From positions 31,950 through 95,949 of the forward strand of contig JAQTLK010000001.1 of NCBI GenBank assembly GCA_028714955.1: a DNA stretch of 64,000 nt. The letters run 5' to 3'. A program made the position numbers and the translations under genes. Shown here in pieces: positions 37,113 through 47,840 of the stretch; position 1 is the first letter of the stretch; the number at the start of each line of letters is the position of its first letter. This DNA comes from Sulfuricella sp. (GTDB taxonomy: Bacteria; Pseudomonadota; Gammaproteobacteria; Burkholderiales; Sulfuricellaceae). Under the pieces are notes generated by a model that saw only the letters and a list, made by a program, of their open reading frames with translations, was not told the DNA's origin and did no database searches.

Positions 37113-39386
37113 TTATTCCGGTGCGGCAACCTGTTCCACAAAGCCGCATTCTTTTTGTGGACAAACCTTTTCCGTTCCGCGTCGCTTGGTTGTCTTGAGG
37201 GTAAGAATGGGCCAGCCACACTTGGGGCAAGGTTCATTAATGGGCGGGTTCCAGGTGGCGTATTTGCACTTCGGGTAAGTGCTGCATGAGTAGAAAAGCT
37301 TGCCATAGCGGCTCTTGCGCTCGATCAGCGTTCCTTCCTTGCATTCTGGACAGGTTACGCCTGTATCCTTGGGTTTTTCCAGCGGTTCGATGAATTTGCA
37401 TTTCGGATAGGCGCTGCAGCCAATAAACTTGCCATATGGGCCGACCTTGATGACTAAGGGGCTGCCACATTGGGGGCAGACGCGGTCTTCAATGATGACA
37501 GGTTGAGTGGCTTCGCCTGGGTCACCATCGACATTGCGTGTGTAATCGCATTCCGGGTAGCCGGAGCAGCCAATGAACTTGCCGCGCTTTCCGAGACGGA
37601 TCGAGAGAGGCTTGCCGCATTTCGGACAGGCTTCATCCAGGATCTCCACGCCAGGTCGATCAACGTCTTTTTTATCCGCGATCTGTTGGCTGAAGCCTTT
37701 CCAGAAGTCATCCAGAACGGGAATCCACGCGCGTTTTCCGGTAGATATCTGGTCCAGCTCATCTTCCAGCTTGGCGGTAAAATCGTAATCCACATAGCGG
37801 GTAAAGTGTTCGGTGAGAAACTTGTTCACCACCCTGCCCACATCGGTCGGAACGAAGCGTTTTTTGTCGAGCAGCACATATTCGCGCGCAATCAGAGTAC
37901 TGATAATGCTGGCATAGGTCGAGGGCCGGCCGATACCGAACTCTTCCAGGGTCTTGACCAGGCTTGCTTCAGAATAGCGCGGAGGCGGCTGGGTGAAATG
38001 CTGCTCGCCGCTTATCTGGTCGATAGGGACTTGTTCCCCTTTCTCCAGGGGCGGCAGCTTGCTTTCCCCTTCTTCTTCGCTGTCATCCTCGCCCTCCTGA
38101 TAAACGGCAATGTAGCCGGGGAATACCATGGTCTGGCCAGTGGCGCGGAACAGGTTTTCTTCGCCGCCAACCGCCAGATCCAGGCTGACAGTGTCGAACT
38201 TGGCCGGACTCATCTGGCACGACAGCGTGCGTTTCCAGATCATCTCATAGAGCTTGGCCTGGTCGGCCGTCAGGAAAGGCTTCATTTCCTGCGGGCTGCG
38301 CTGGATCGAAGTGGGGCGCACAGCTTCATGCGCTTCCTGAGCATTCTTGGACTTGTTTTTGTAGCTGACCGGCGCTTTAGGCAGATAATCGGCGCTGAAA
38401 TTGCTGCTGATATAAGCGCGAATTTCATCCAGCGCTTCGTTGGCGAGGTTGACAGAATCGGTACGCATATAGGTAATCAAGCCCACAGTGGCGCCGCCTA
38501 TGTCGATACCTTCATACAGTTGTTGTGCCACTTTCATTGCACGGTCGGTGGAAAAACCCAGCTTGCGCACCGCTTCCTGTTGCAGGGTCGATGTCGTGAA
38601 CGGCGCTGCCGCCTGGCGTTGCTTGCGTTTTTTTTCCACCTGGGTGACGGTGGCAAGGTCATTTCCCGCGATGAGGTGCGCGACGATGGCTGCTTGCTGC
38701 TCGTTGCTGGTCACGCTGAACTGGGTTAGTTTTTCACCTTTGTACTGGAACAGCTTGGCGCTGAATTTCTGACGCCCTTTGTGGCTGTCCAGATGTATGC
38801 TCCAATACTCCTGGGACTGGAATTTCTCAATCTCCAGTTCGCGCTCGACGATCAGGCGCAGCGCGGGGCTCTGTACCCGGCCGGCGGACAGGCCACGGCG
38901 AATCTTGCGCCAAAGCACGGGGGAAAGATTGAAACCTACCAGATAATCCAGTGCGCGCCGCGCCTGCTGGGCATTAACCATGTCCATGTCGATGTCGCGC
39001 GGTTCCGCCACGGCAGCCAGGACGGCTGACTGAGTGATCTCGTGGAACACCACCCGTTTCAGTTTCTTGTTCTTGAGCAGTTTCTTGCTTCTTAGAATCT
39101 CGGCCAAATGCCAGGCAATGGCTTCCCCTTCGCGGTCCGGGTCGGTCGCGAGGTAGATGGCGTCAGCTTCTTTCACGGCCTTGACAATGGCATCCACGTG
39201 CTTGACGTTGCGCGCGATGAGTTCATATTTCATGCTGTAATCGTGAGCGGTGTCCACCGCCCCCTGCTTCGGGACGAGGTCGCGCACGTGGCCATAGGAG
39301 GCGAGCACCTCGAAATCCTTGCCCAGATATTTCTTCAAGGTTTTGCCCTTGGAGGGTGATTCGACGATCAGGAGAGTAGATGACAT
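37113..39386 (-). CDS. topA: DNA topoisomerase I
   Basis: MSSTLLIVESPSKGKTLKKYLGKDFEVLASYGHVRDL; ITYMRTDSVNLA; four C-terminal Cys4 zinc modules. Confidence 0.97.
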   Translation of the reverse strand: MSSTLLIVESPSKGKTLKKYLGKDFEVLASYGHVRDLVPKQGAVDTAHDYSMKYELIARNVKHVDAIVKAVKEADAIYLATDPDREGEAIAWHLAEILRSKKLLKNKKLKRVVFHEITQSAVLAAVAEPRDIDMDMVNAQQARRALDYLVGFNLSPVLWRKIRRGLSAGRVQSPALRLIVERELEIEKFQSQEYWSIHLDSHKGRQKFSAKLFQYKGEKLTQFSVTSNEQQAAIVAHLIAGNDLATVTQVEKKRKQRQAAAPFTTSTLQQEAVRKLGFSTDRAMKVAQQLYEGIDIGGATVGLITYMRTDSVNLANEALDEIRAYISSNFSADYLPKAPVSYKNKSKNAQEAHEAVRPTSIQRSPQEMKPFLTADQAKLYEMIWKRTLSCQMSPAKFDTVSLDLAVGGEENLFRATGQTMVFPGYIAVYQEGEDDSEEEGESKLPPLEKGEQVPIDQISGEQHFTQPPPRYSEASLVKTLEEFGIGRPSTYASIISTLIAREYVLLDKKRFVPTDVGRVVNKFLTEHFTRYVDYDFTAKLEDELDQISTGKRAWIPVLDDFWKGFSQQIADKKDVDRPGVEILDEACPKCGKPLSIRLGKRGKFIGCSGYPECDYTRNVDGDPGEATQPVIIEDRVCPQCGSPLVIKVGPYGKFIGCSAYPKCKFIEPLEKPKDTGVTCPECKEGTLIERKSRYGKLFYSCSTYPKCKYATWNPPINEPCPKCGWPILTLKTTKRRGTEKVCPQKECGFVEQVAAPE

Positions 39387-39436
39387 AAGGGGCAATGGCG
39401 CCAAGGGGCGCAGCAAATCGGGTTAAAGGTTGTGGA

Positions 39437-39898
39437 TTAGTGCATTTGGGGCGTGTTGTCGCCGAACAGCAGGTCTTCGATGAACAGGTAGTCCTCTGCA
39501 GCACCTTGGCTCCACAACACGATGAGAACAATCCATTTTACTTGTTCGAGGCCGACATCGCGGTCATTCAGCGCCAGAATACGGTCGATTACCCACTCCC
39601 GCTGCACCGGATTGAGTATGTTGGAAACCTCGAGAAAAACAAGAAATCCGCGGCTTTCCGCGTCGATTTTTTCCAGCTCGGCCTCGGCATAGATGCGGGC
39701 TGATTTACTGTCGACCAGGCTGGCCGGGTAGGGCGAACTGGACAAGGACTCCAGTCCATTGAGCCAGTCGAAGGCAAGATTGATTTCCGTGCTGTCGAAG
39801 CCTGCGGCAGACAACTCCTGCTCCAGCGTGTTCTGGTCAGGGTGAAGGTCTGCTTCGAAATAATTTTCGAACAGGTAGACGAGAATGTCGAACATCAT
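39437..39898 (-). CDS. smg: DUF494 / Smg family protein
   Basis: MMFDILVYLFENYFEADLHPDQNTLEQELSAAGF...NPVQREWVIDRILAL; between topA and dprA. Confidence 0.88.
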   Translation of the reverse strand: MMFDILVYLFENYFEADLHPDQNTLEQELSAAGFDSTEINLAFDWLNGLESLSSSPYPASLVDSKSARIYAEAELEKIDAESRGFLVFLEVSNILNPVQREWVIDRILALNDRDVGLEQVKWIVLIVLWSQGAAEDYLFIEDLLFGDNTPQMH

Positions 39899-39928
39899 TT
39901 TGGGTTGGCCTTTTAAATTCTGGTCTTT

Positions 39929-41023
39929 CTAGGTTTTATTGCAGCGTTGGAACAAGCCACCCGGCAGGCTGCTTATTTGACCTGCTAATTCCATTGATAA
40001 CAGGATGGCGCAAACGTTATCGCTCGTCAAGCCGCTGCAGGCCACCAGGGCATCGATGCCGACCGGGTCGAAGCCGAGACAGCGCATCAGCCGTTTCTCG
40101 TCAGTGCTGGCGGCGTCGGGTTCGCATGTGGAAATCGTGGCGGTCGCAGCAGGGTACCCGAATTCGTCGAGTACGTCCTGGGCGCTCTCCACAAGTTTGG
40201 CTCCCTGCTTTATCAGGTAGTGGCAGCCTTTTGCCAGAGGGGAGTGTATCGAACCGGGAATGGCGAACACATCCCGCCCCTGTTCGGCGGCCAGCCGTGC
40301 GGTAATCAAAGAGCCGCTCTGCAATGCGGCCTCAACCACCAGGCACCCCCGAGAAAGGCCGCTGATAATGCGGTTCCGGCGGGGAAAGTTCTGTGCCTTG
40401 GAGGGGGTGCCGATCGGAAATTCCGATATCAGCGCACCGCGTTGCGCCAGTTCATGTGCCAGATCTCGGTGGCGTGCAGGATAGACGATGTCGAGGCCGG
40501 TTCCCACTACCGCAATGCTGCTTGCCACACCCTGCAGTGCGCCGCGGTGTGCTGCGCCGTCGATGCCAAGTGCCATGCCGCTGACGATGCACAGGCCGCT
40601 GTCGCTGAGGAAATGCGCAAATTGTTGCGCATTTATCAACCCTTGAGGGGTGGCGTTGCGGCTGCCGACAATAGCGAGGGAAGACTGATTGAGCAACCCT
40701 CGCCGTCCCTTGACATACAAAATGGGAGGCGGATCGGGTACTTCCAGCAAGCCGCGCGGATAATCCGCGTCGGCCAATGTAACGATGTGGTTCTGCGGAT
40801 TTTCCAGCCACTTCAATGTCGGCGCCAACCTCTCCAGATCAGGGCCAGAGGCGATGGCGCGGGCGATGGCGGGGCGCACGACCTTGTCCAGCGCATTGAC
40901 ATGTGTCGCGAAAATTTTTTCCGGTTCGCCAAAGCGCTGCAGCAGACGCCGGTAAGTTTCTCCCCCCAAGCCCGGGATAAGGCTCAGGGCAACCCACAGC
41001 GAAGGTTCCTGGTCTCGGCTCAA
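39929..41023 (-). CDS. dprA: DNA-processing protein DprA
   Basis: AIVGSRNATPQGL...IVSGMALGIDGAAHRGAL...GTGLDIVYPARHRDLA; C-terminal winged helix. Confidence 0.95.
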   Translation of the reverse strand: MSRDQEPSLWVALSLIPGLGGETYRRLLQRFGEPEKIFATHVNALDKVVRPAIARAIASGPDLERLAPTLKWLENPQNHIVTLADADYPRGLLEVPDPPPILYVKGRRGLLNQSSLAIVGSRNATPQGLINAQQFAHFLSDSGLCIVSGMALGIDGAAHRGALQGVASSIAVVGTGLDIVYPARHRDLAHELAQRGALISEFPIGTPSKAQNFPRRNRIISGLSRGCLVVEAALQSGSLITARLAAEQGRDVFAIPGSIHSPLAKGCHYLIKQGAKLVESAQDVLDEFGYPAATATISTCEPDAASTDEKRLMRCLGFDPVGIDALVACSGLTSDNVCAILLSMELAGQISSLPGGLFQRCNKT

Positions 41024-42294
41024 GGATTCCTGACGGCATCCAGCAGGTAAACCGGACGGCTGGAGCTCATGACCATGGCGTAGGAGGTCCGGTCAAATAC
41101 CCGGTAGACAAAAACAAGGCCGGTGCGCGAGTCTGGCAGGGTAACCGTATCTGGCCTTTCGGTGCGGCAATGCAGGGTATAGACGTCCTTGGGATTGAAG
41201 TACTGGTCAAAGCTGATCTTTGCGCCGGGCTTCAGGCAGCCGATATCGGTGTAAATAACGCTTCTGGCTGCAGCATCCTCGGGAGATTTGCAGGGTTCGA
41301 GCGTATCCTTGGGGTCGTAAAACTGGTCGAAATGGATGGACTTGCCCTCCTTCACGCATTCCCTGTCCACATAACGCCAGGCTTTTCTGCTCGAGTTGCC
41401 GGACGGCGGCTGAATCGCGCGACCCTTGCGGTAAACGGCCAGGACGTCGCCTTCTTCAAGACCGTCCTTGCGCCCCCTGTCGATAACCACGGTTTGGTAT
41501 CTTGTTGCTTCGGTGCTTGGACCATAAGCCGAAATAATGCTGCCGTTGATCGATTTCGTCGGCGCATGCGGCACGGACTGCAGCGAGCGGCTGGCGGTAC
41601 TGGGTATCAGCCGGTCATCGCGACGCACTTCCTGGACAGACCGTGTGATTTCCAGGGTTATGACATCGTCGGCCTGAACCGTTCTGGCGTCGCCTATATA
41701 TTCCGTGTCATGGCCGAGGATTTCCTTGGTGTCCGGGTCGAGGAGCGCTTTCCCCTTGCGGAAAATACCCCAGTTCCTGGTATCGCTGTCCTTCGCGGCA
41801 CCGCTTGCATAGATCCTGTCGCCAGGTCCCATGATGCTTCGGTCGTCCTCCGTGCCGACGATATAGGGCGCACTGTCCAGTGTGTCGTCGTCAAGAATCA
41901 ATGCCCGGGTCATGAACGGGCCGATGGCGGAGGAAGGGATCGCGGGTATGGCCTGCGACTCGATTGGCTCGACGCGTACATGCGGGCTGAGTTTCTCGGT
42001 TCGTTCGCCATGGATCAGGCGCAAGTAAGGTGAGCCGTCTGTCATGTCGAGAACGATTTTGTCGCCAGGATAGATCCAGTGCGGGTTTCTGATCTGCTCG
42101 CGGTTCATTCTCCACAGCTCGGGCCAGCGCCAGGGATCCTTGAGAAAACGCGACGAAATTCCCCACAAGGTATCGCCTTTCACCACCACGTATTGCTGGG
42201 GAGGATTATCCTGAAGTTTGATTTCGTCCGCCCCGGCCAGGGAGGAAATGAAGCCGGAAAGGGAAAGCACAGCTATAATGATGGGCTTACGCAT
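41020..42294 (-). CDS. LysM peptidoglycan-binding domain protein
   Basis: Signal peptide; YVVVKGDTLWGISSRFLKDPWRWPELWRMNREQIRNPHWIYPGDKI. Confidence 0.9.
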   Translation of the reverse strand: MRKPIIIAVLSLSGFISSLAGADEIKLQDNPPQQYVVVKGDTLWGISSRFLKDPWRWPELWRMNREQIRNPHWIYPGDKIVLDMTDGSPYLRLIHGERTEKLSPHVRVEPIESQAIPAIPSSAIGPFMTRALILDDDTLDSAPYIVGTEDDRSIMGPGDRIYASGAAKDSDTRNWGIFRKGKALLDPDTKEILGHDTEYIGDARTVQADDVITLEITRSVQEVRRDDRLIPSTASRSLQSVPHAPTKSINGSIISAYGPSTEATRYQTVVIDRGRKDGLEEGDVLAVYRKGRAIQPPSGNSSRKAWRYVDRECVKEGKSIHFDQFYDPKDTLEPCKSPEDAAARSVIYTDIGCLKPGAKISFDQYFNPKDVYTLHCRTERPDTVTLPDSRTGLVFVYRVFDRTSYAMVMSSSRPVYLLDAVRNP

Positions 42295-42422
42295 GGGCGC
42301 CTCGTTCTTGTGGAGAACTTTTCTGCTCGAATCACGATCAGAAGTTCTATTGGCCAGCCCGGCTGGCCGCTTTAGGGTTTAAGTTAAATTCTGCATGTAA
42401 TTAATTAAATAGGCAAGCATTT

Positions 42423-42926
42423 ATGGCCCTTTTATCGATCCTGCATTATCCAGATCAGCGCCTGCATACCGTGGCCTCTCCGGTGCAGCAGGTCAATGCC
42501 GAAATCCGCAAACTTGTGGACGACATGGCGCAGACCATGTATGCCGCGCCAGGCATCGGCCTTGCCGCGACCCAGGTGAATGTGCACAAACAGGTGATCG
42601 TGATCGACATCTCCGAAAACCACGACCAGCTGATGGCCCTTATAAATCCCCAAATCATAGCGCGCAATGGCGTGGCAGAGCGGGAGGAGGGCTGTTTGTC
42701 GGTGCCGGGAATTTATGAAAAGGTCAGCCGCGCGGAACGCATTTCGGTGACGGCGCTGGATCGCGAAGGAAAACCCTTTGCCCTCGAAGCCGAGGGCTTG
42801 CTGGCAGTATGCATACAACATGAAGTTGACCATCTGCAGGGTAAAGTGTTCGTGGAATATCTTTCTCGCCTCAAGCAAACACGGATCAAGATGAAAATGC
42901 TGAAGATGCAGCGCGAGACCATGTAA
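42423..42926 (+). CDS. def: Peptide deformylase
   Basis: [24 protein letters not shown]. Confidence 0.97.
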   Translation: MALLSILHYPDQRLHTVASPVQQVNAEIRKLVDDMAQTMYAAPGIGLAATQVNVHKQVIVIDISENHDQLMALINPQIIARNGVAEREEGCLSVPGIYEKVSRAERISVTALDREGKPFALEAEGLLAVCIQHEVDHLQGKVFVEYLSRLKQTRIKMKMLKMQRETM

Positions 42927-43852
42927 TGCGGCTGATTTTTGCTGGTACGCCAGCGTTTGCCGCCCAGGCGCTGGACGCCCTGATTGGCGCCGGGCATGAA
43001 ATTGCGTTAGTGCTTACTCAACCGGACCGTCCTGCCGGGCGCGGCATGAATCTTGCGATGAGCCCGGTGAAACAGTTGGCGCAGAAGCATGGCTTGAGCG
43101 TGCTCCAGCCCGCACGCCTGAACGATGCCGAGGTCCGGGCGCAGCTTGCCGTCGCGGCTGCGGAAGTCATGGTCGTGGCGGCTTACGGCCTGATTCTGCC
43201 GCGTGCCGTGCTTGATATTCCCCCGCGCGGCTGCCTCAATATACATGCTTCACTGCTGCCGCGCTGGCGTGGCGCGGCGCCGATTCAGCGCGCCATCCTG
43301 GCCGGCGATGCGGAAACGGGCATCACCATCATGCAGATGGACGAGGGGTTGGATACCGGAGCGATGTTGCTCAAGCTTCCTGTTCCCATCGGGGCAGAGG
43401 ATACCGCCCAGACCCTGCACGACAAACTTGCCGTCCTGGGTGGCGAGGCCATCGTTGCGGCACTGGCGCAACTGCAATATGGCGCTTTGGATGAACAGCC
43501 GCAGGACGAGAGCCTGGCCACCTATGCCGCCAAGCTGTCCAAGGCAGAAGGCCGGCTCGACTGGCGCCGTCCGGCATGCGAGCTGGCGCGCGCGGTACGG
43601 GCCTACAATCCCTTCCCGGTGGCTCAAGTGGCGTACAGGGGAGTGGTCTGGCGTGTCTGGCAGGCGGAAATGTCGGGTGCACGCGGTGCGCCGGGGGAAA
43701 TCCTGTGCGTCGACAAGGAAGGCTTGCTGGTGGCCTGTGGCGAAGGTGCGCTGTTGCTGCGCGAGGTCCAGAAAGCGGGGGGCAAACGTTTGCCATTGGC
43801 GCAGTTCCTGCCGGGCAACCCGGTCAAGGCGGGCGAATATTTTGATGCGTGA
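42926..43852 (+). CDS. fmt: Methionyl-tRNA formyltransferase
   Basis: [55 protein letters not shown]. Confidence 0.97.
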   Translation: MRLIFAGTPAFAAQALDALIGAGHEIALVLTQPDRPAGRGMNLAMSPVKQLAQKHGLSVLQPARLNDAEVRAQLAVAAAEVMVVAAYGLILPRAVLDIPPRGCLNIHASLLPRWRGAAPIQRAILAGDAETGITIMQMDEGLDTGAMLLKLPVPIGAEDTAQTLHDKLAVLGGEAIVAALAQLQYGALDEQPQDESLATYAAKLSKAEGRLDWRRPACELARAVRAYNPFPVAQVAYRGVVWRVWQAEMSGARGAPGEILCVDKEGLLVACGEGALLLREVQKAGGKRLPLAQFLPGNPVKAGEYFDA

Positions 43853-45171
43853 ATTTTTCGCTCATTCTCCATTTCAAGGGCGGGCCAGTACTTTTGCTTG
43901 ACGCACAGCGGCTCGCCGCCCTGGCGGTCGCCCAGGTTCTGGCCGGGCGCAACCTCAACCAGGTACTGCAGAAAGAGCTGGCGCGCCATCCCCGGCTGAC
44001 GCTGCAACAACGCGCCTTGCTGCAGGATCTGAGCTATGGTGCGTTGCGCCATTACGGCGTGCTGCGCGCCGTCCTTGATGCCTTGCTGCAAAAACCATTG
44101 CGGGACGGGAATCTTCGCGCACTCCTGCTGGTGGCGCTATACCAGCTTGCCTATACCCACGCGCCAGCCCATGCGGTGGTGGATCATGCGGTGCGGGTCA
44201 CGGTGCAGGCGCTGCGCAAGACCTCCGCCAAGGGGCTGGTCAACGCCATCCTGCGCAACTTTCTGCGCCGCCGCGAGGTCTTGCTGGGGGATGCCGCTTG
44301 TGCCAGCGAGGAAGCTCGTTATGGACACCCCCAGTGGTGGATAGATAAATTGCGCCGGCAGTACCCGTGCCAGTGGGAAACAATTCTAGCCTGCGGCAAT
44401 CAGCATCCTCCCATGGCGCTGCGCGTGAATCGTCGCCTGGGCGGCGTGGAAGGCTATCTGGCCGAGCTTGCCCAGGCCGGCATGGCAGGCCATGCCATGG
44501 GCCAGAGCGGCATCCTCCTGGAGCAGCCGGTTGCCGTGGATAGATTGCCAGGCTTTTCCGCCGGCCAGGTCTCGGTGCAGGATGGTGGTGCGCAGCTTGC
44601 CGCTGGCCTGCTCGACGTGGCTGACGGCATGCGAGTGCTCGACGCCTGTGCCGCGCCGGGCGGCAAGACCGCCCACCTGCTGGAATTGGCCGACCTCGAT
44701 CTGACCGCCCTGGATCACGATAGCGGTCGCCTGCAGAAAGTGGAACAGAATCTGCGCCGTCTTGGCTTGAAGGCCCGATGTCTGGCCGGCGATGCCGCCG
44801 CACCACAAAAGTGGTGGGACGGCAGACCTTTCCAGCGCATTCTCGCCGATGTGCCGTGCAGCGCTTCCGGCGTGGTGCGCCGTCACCCCGACATCAAGTG
44901 GTTGCGCCGCGAAAGCGATATCACCCGGTTCACGGCACAACAGGCGGACATATTGGATGCGCTGTGGCGTTGCCTGGAGCAAGGTGGTAAATTGCTCTAT
45001 GTCACCTGTTCCGTCTTTGCCGAAGAAAACCACCAGCAAGTCGCGGCCTTTCTGCAACGCCATGCCGATGCCGAATTGCTGCCCTTGCCGGGCCATGCGG
45101 AGCGGGATCTGCAACACTTGCCCAACCAAGAACATGATGGCTTTTATTACGCACTTCTCGCCAAACTTTAG
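43849..45171 (+). CDS. rsmB: 16S rRNA (cytosine967-C5)-methyltransferase RsmB
   Basis: NusB-like N-terminus, VLDACAAPGGKTAHLLEL, ADVPCSASGVVRRHPDIKW, VTCSVFAEEN. Confidence 0.95.
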   Translation: MNFSLILHFKGGPVLLLDAQRLAALAVAQVLAGRNLNQVLQKELARHPRLTLQQRALLQDLSYGALRHYGVLRAVLDALLQKPLRDGNLRALLLVALYQLAYTHAPAHAVVDHAVRVTVQALRKTSAKGLVNAILRNFLRRREVLLGDAACASEEARYGHPQWWIDKLRRQYPCQWETILACGNQHPPMALRVNRRLGGVEGYLAELAQAGMAGHAMGQSGILLEQPVAVDRLPGFSAGQVSVQDGGAQLAAGLLDVADGMRVLDACAAPGGKTAHLLELADLDLTALDHDSGRLQKVEQNLRRLGLKARCLAGDAAAPQKWWDGRPFQRILADVPCSASGVVRRHPDIKWLRRESDITRFTAQQADILDALWRCLEQGGKLLYVTCSVFAEENHQQVAAFLQRHADAELLPLPGHAERDLQHLPNQEHDGFYYALLAKL

Positions 45172-45706
45172 AGCTTTTGTTGCTCTGTTGCTGTTTGCCT
45201 TTTCCGCCGGCGCGCGCGCCGAAAGCGGGATTCAGGTCAGGGGTGCGGAACTGGACCTGGTGGATGAGGTTTACCAGCTCAAGGCCGAATTCGAAGTGAA
45301 TTTCAGCCAGGCGGTTGAAGACGCGCTGAACAAGGGCGTTCCGCTCAATTTCATGGTTGAATTCGAGCTCAACCGACCGCGCTGGTACTGGCTGGACGAG
45401 AACATTGCCAGCGCCCAGCAGCAGATTCGCATCAGCTATCATGCCCTGACCAAGCAATACCGCCTGCAGGCGCACGAGCAGCAGAAGTCTTTTGCTACCC
45501 TGGCGGAGCTGAAGGCGGAATTGGACCATGTTCAGGAATGGAAGGTGGTGGAGCGCGCCCAGTTGCGCAAGCGATACAGCTATGAAGCGCGTTTGCGCAT
45601 GAAGCTGGACCTGTCGCAATTGCCGAAGCCATTGCAGGTAAACGCCCTGACTTCCAAAGACTGGAATATGGAATCCGAGTGGTATCGCTGGACTTTGACG
45701 CCCTGA
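45134..45706 (+). CDS. DUF4390 family exported protein
   Basis: MMAFITHFSPNFRAFVALLLFAFSAGARA signal peptide; start overlaps the rsmB end; between rsmB and ntrY. Confidence 0.8.
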   Translation: MMAFITHFSPNFRAFVALLLFAFSAGARAESGIQVRGAELDLVDEVYQLKAEFEVNFSQAVEDALNKGVPLNFMVEFELNRPRWYWLDENIASAQQQIRISYHALTKQYRLQAHEQQKSFATLAELKAELDHVQEWKVVERAQLRKRYSYEARLRMKLDLSQLPKPLQVNALTSKDWNMESEWYRWTLTP

Positions 45707-45713
45707 CCCATCA

Positions 45714-47840
45714 ATGAAATATGTGGTATTTCTGGCGGTTGCGCTAGGTACGGTACTGCTCTTCCTGTTGTCCCGTGCCAGCAGCAACACCGCCGCCTTC
45801 TCCCAGAACTACACCCTCTTGCTGGTGCTCAACCTCGGCGTGGCCGTGTCGCTGATGGGACTGATCGGCTACCAGCTATGGGTGTTATGGAAAAAGCTCA
45901 AGGCGCGTGTGTTCGGCACCAAGCTCACGCTGCGCATGCTGTGGATGTTTGCGCTCATGGCGCTGCTGCCGGGCGCGCTGGTATATGGCGTATCGGTGCA
46001 GTTCCTCAGCAAGAGCATCGAATCCTGGTTTGACGTGCGCGTCGACAATGCGCTGGAGGGGGGGCTGAGCCTCGGCCAGAGCGTGCTCGACAACCTGCTC
46101 CAGGACCTGGTGAAAAAAGGCGAGGGAATGGCCCTGACCCTGGCGGACAACCCTTCCGGCGATCATTTGACGCAGCTCAACCGCCTGCGCGAACAGGCCG
46201 GCGTGCAGGAAGCGACACTGTTCAGCGGGCGCGGCAAGTTGCTGGCAACGGCCAGCAGTGAGCATAGCAGTTTCCTGCCGGAGTTGCTGAGTACGGCGAC
46301 ACTGCGGCAAGTGAGGCAGCAGCAGCCTTATACGGAGATTGAGACGGTTCCCGGCAAAGGGCTTTATTTGCATGTAGTGGTGCCGGTCAACGTGCTTACC
46401 CTGAGCGAAGACATGCGTATTTTGCAGTTGATGCAACCGGTGCCAAAACGGATCTCAAGGGACGCGGAAACGGTGCAGGCGGTATACCGCGATTACCAGG
46501 AGCTGTCATTTTCACGCCAGGGGCTCAAGCGTATTTATGGCCTGACCCTGACCCTGACCCTGTTGCTGGCGCTCTTGTCGGCCATCGCCCTGGCTTTCGT
46601 GCTGTCGGAAAAGCTTTCCGCCCCGCTTGGTTTGCTGGCGGAGAGCACGCGCGCCATCGCCAAGGGGGACTTCACCCAGATCAATCCGGTGCAAAGCCGC
46701 GACGAACTGGGTGCGCTGACCCTTTCCTTCAACCGCATGACGCGCCAGTTGGCGGATGCCAGCGCGGCGGTGGAGAAAAAGCAGCAGCAACTCGAAGGCG
46801 CCAAGGTTTATCTCGAAAGCATCCTGGCCCATCTTTCCTCCGGCGTACTGACGTTCGACGAGAAATTCCATTTGCGCGCCGCCAATCCGCGCGCCGGGGA
46901 AATTCTGGGCGCCGACTTGAGCGCTTTGCGCGGCCTGCCCCTGCCGGCCTGGGGCAGCCGCGACATGGCCTTGCAGCCGCTGGCCCACGCCGTGGCGGAG
47001 CAATTCGAGTTGTCCGCGGACAAGGAATGGCGCAAGCAGATCGAATTTTCCTGTCCGGCTGAAAACCGCATGCTGCTGATACGCGGAACGCATTTGCCGG
47101 GCTCGGTCGACAATGGCTACGTGGTGGTATTCGACGACATAACCCATCTGCTGCAAGCCCAGCGAGATGCGGCCTGGGGTGAAGTGGCGCGGCGCCTGGC
47201 GCACGAGATCAAGAACCCGCTAACGCCGATCCAGCTTTCCGCGGAGCGCCTGGAGCATAAACTGGCGGACAAGTTGAGCCAGCCCGACGCAGAGGTGTTG
47301 ACCCGGTCCACGCAGACCATCGTCAACCAGGTCGCCGCGCTGAAAAGCATGGTGAATGCCTTTGCCGAGTATGCGCGTTCGCCGCAACTGAATTTGCAGA
47401 TGCTCGACCTCAATCAGTTGGTGCGCGAAGTGCTGGCCCTGTATGAAAGCTCGGGTGCGCATATCAAGGCAGCCCTGGCGGGAAGCCTGCCTCTCATCAA
47501 TGGCGATGCCACGCTGTTGCGCCAGGTGATGCACAACCTGCTGCGCAACGCCGAGGATGCCCTGGCGGGGGTGCCGCAGCCCGAGATAACGGTGCGCACG
47601 GAGGCGGAGGGCAACAAGGTGCGGCTTTCCATCGCCGACAACGGCGGCGGTTTTCCCGAGCAACTCATGGGCCGCCTGTTCGAGCCCTACGTCACTACCA
47701 AGGCCCGCGGCACGGGGCTGGGGCTGGCAATCGTAAAGAAAATCGTGGAGGAGCATCACGGCATGATTCAGGCACAAAACATCGAGCCGCACGGCGCGCG
47801 GGTGTGCATCCTGCTGCCTTGTTCAGGAGAAGTAGCCTAA
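45714..47840 (+). CDS. ntrY: NtrY-type sensor histidine kinase
   Basis: TM + HAMP + PAS + HisKA (RRLAHEIKNPLTPIQLSAERLEHKL) + HATPase (DNGGGFPEQLMGRLFEPYVTTKARGTGLGLAIVKKI). Confidence 0.92.
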   Translation: MKYVVFLAVALGTVLLFLLSRASSNTAAFSQNYTLLLVLNLGVAVSLMGLIGYQLWVLWKKLKARVFGTKLTLRMLWMFALMALLPGALVYGVSVQFLSKSIESWFDVRVDNALEGGLSLGQSVLDNLLQDLVKKGEGMALTLADNPSGDHLTQLNRLREQAGVQEATLFSGRGKLLATASSEHSSFLPELLSTATLRQVRQQQPYTEIETVPGKGLYLHVVVPVNVLTLSEDMRILQLMQPVPKRISRDAETVQAVYRDYQELSFSRQGLKRIYGLTLTLTLLLALLSAIALAFVLSEKLSAPLGLLAESTRAIAKGDFTQINPVQSRDELGALTLSFNRMTRQLADASAAVEKKQQQLEGAKVYLESILAHLSSGVLTFDEKFHLRAANPRAGEILGADLSALRGLPLPAWGSRDMALQPLAHAVAEQFELSADKEWRKQIEFSCPAENRMLLIRGTHLPGSVDNGYVVVFDDITHLLQAQRDAAWGEVARRLAHEIKNPLTPIQLSAERLEHKLADKLSQPDAEVLTRSTQTIVNQVAALKSMVNAFAEYARSPQLNLQMLDLNQLVREVLALYESSGAHIKAALAGSLPLINGDATLLRQVMHNLLRNAEDALAGVPQPEITVRTEAEGNKVRLSIADNGGGFPEQLMGRLFEPYVTTKARGTGLGLAIVKKIVEEHHGMIQAQNIEPHGARVCILLPCSGEVA

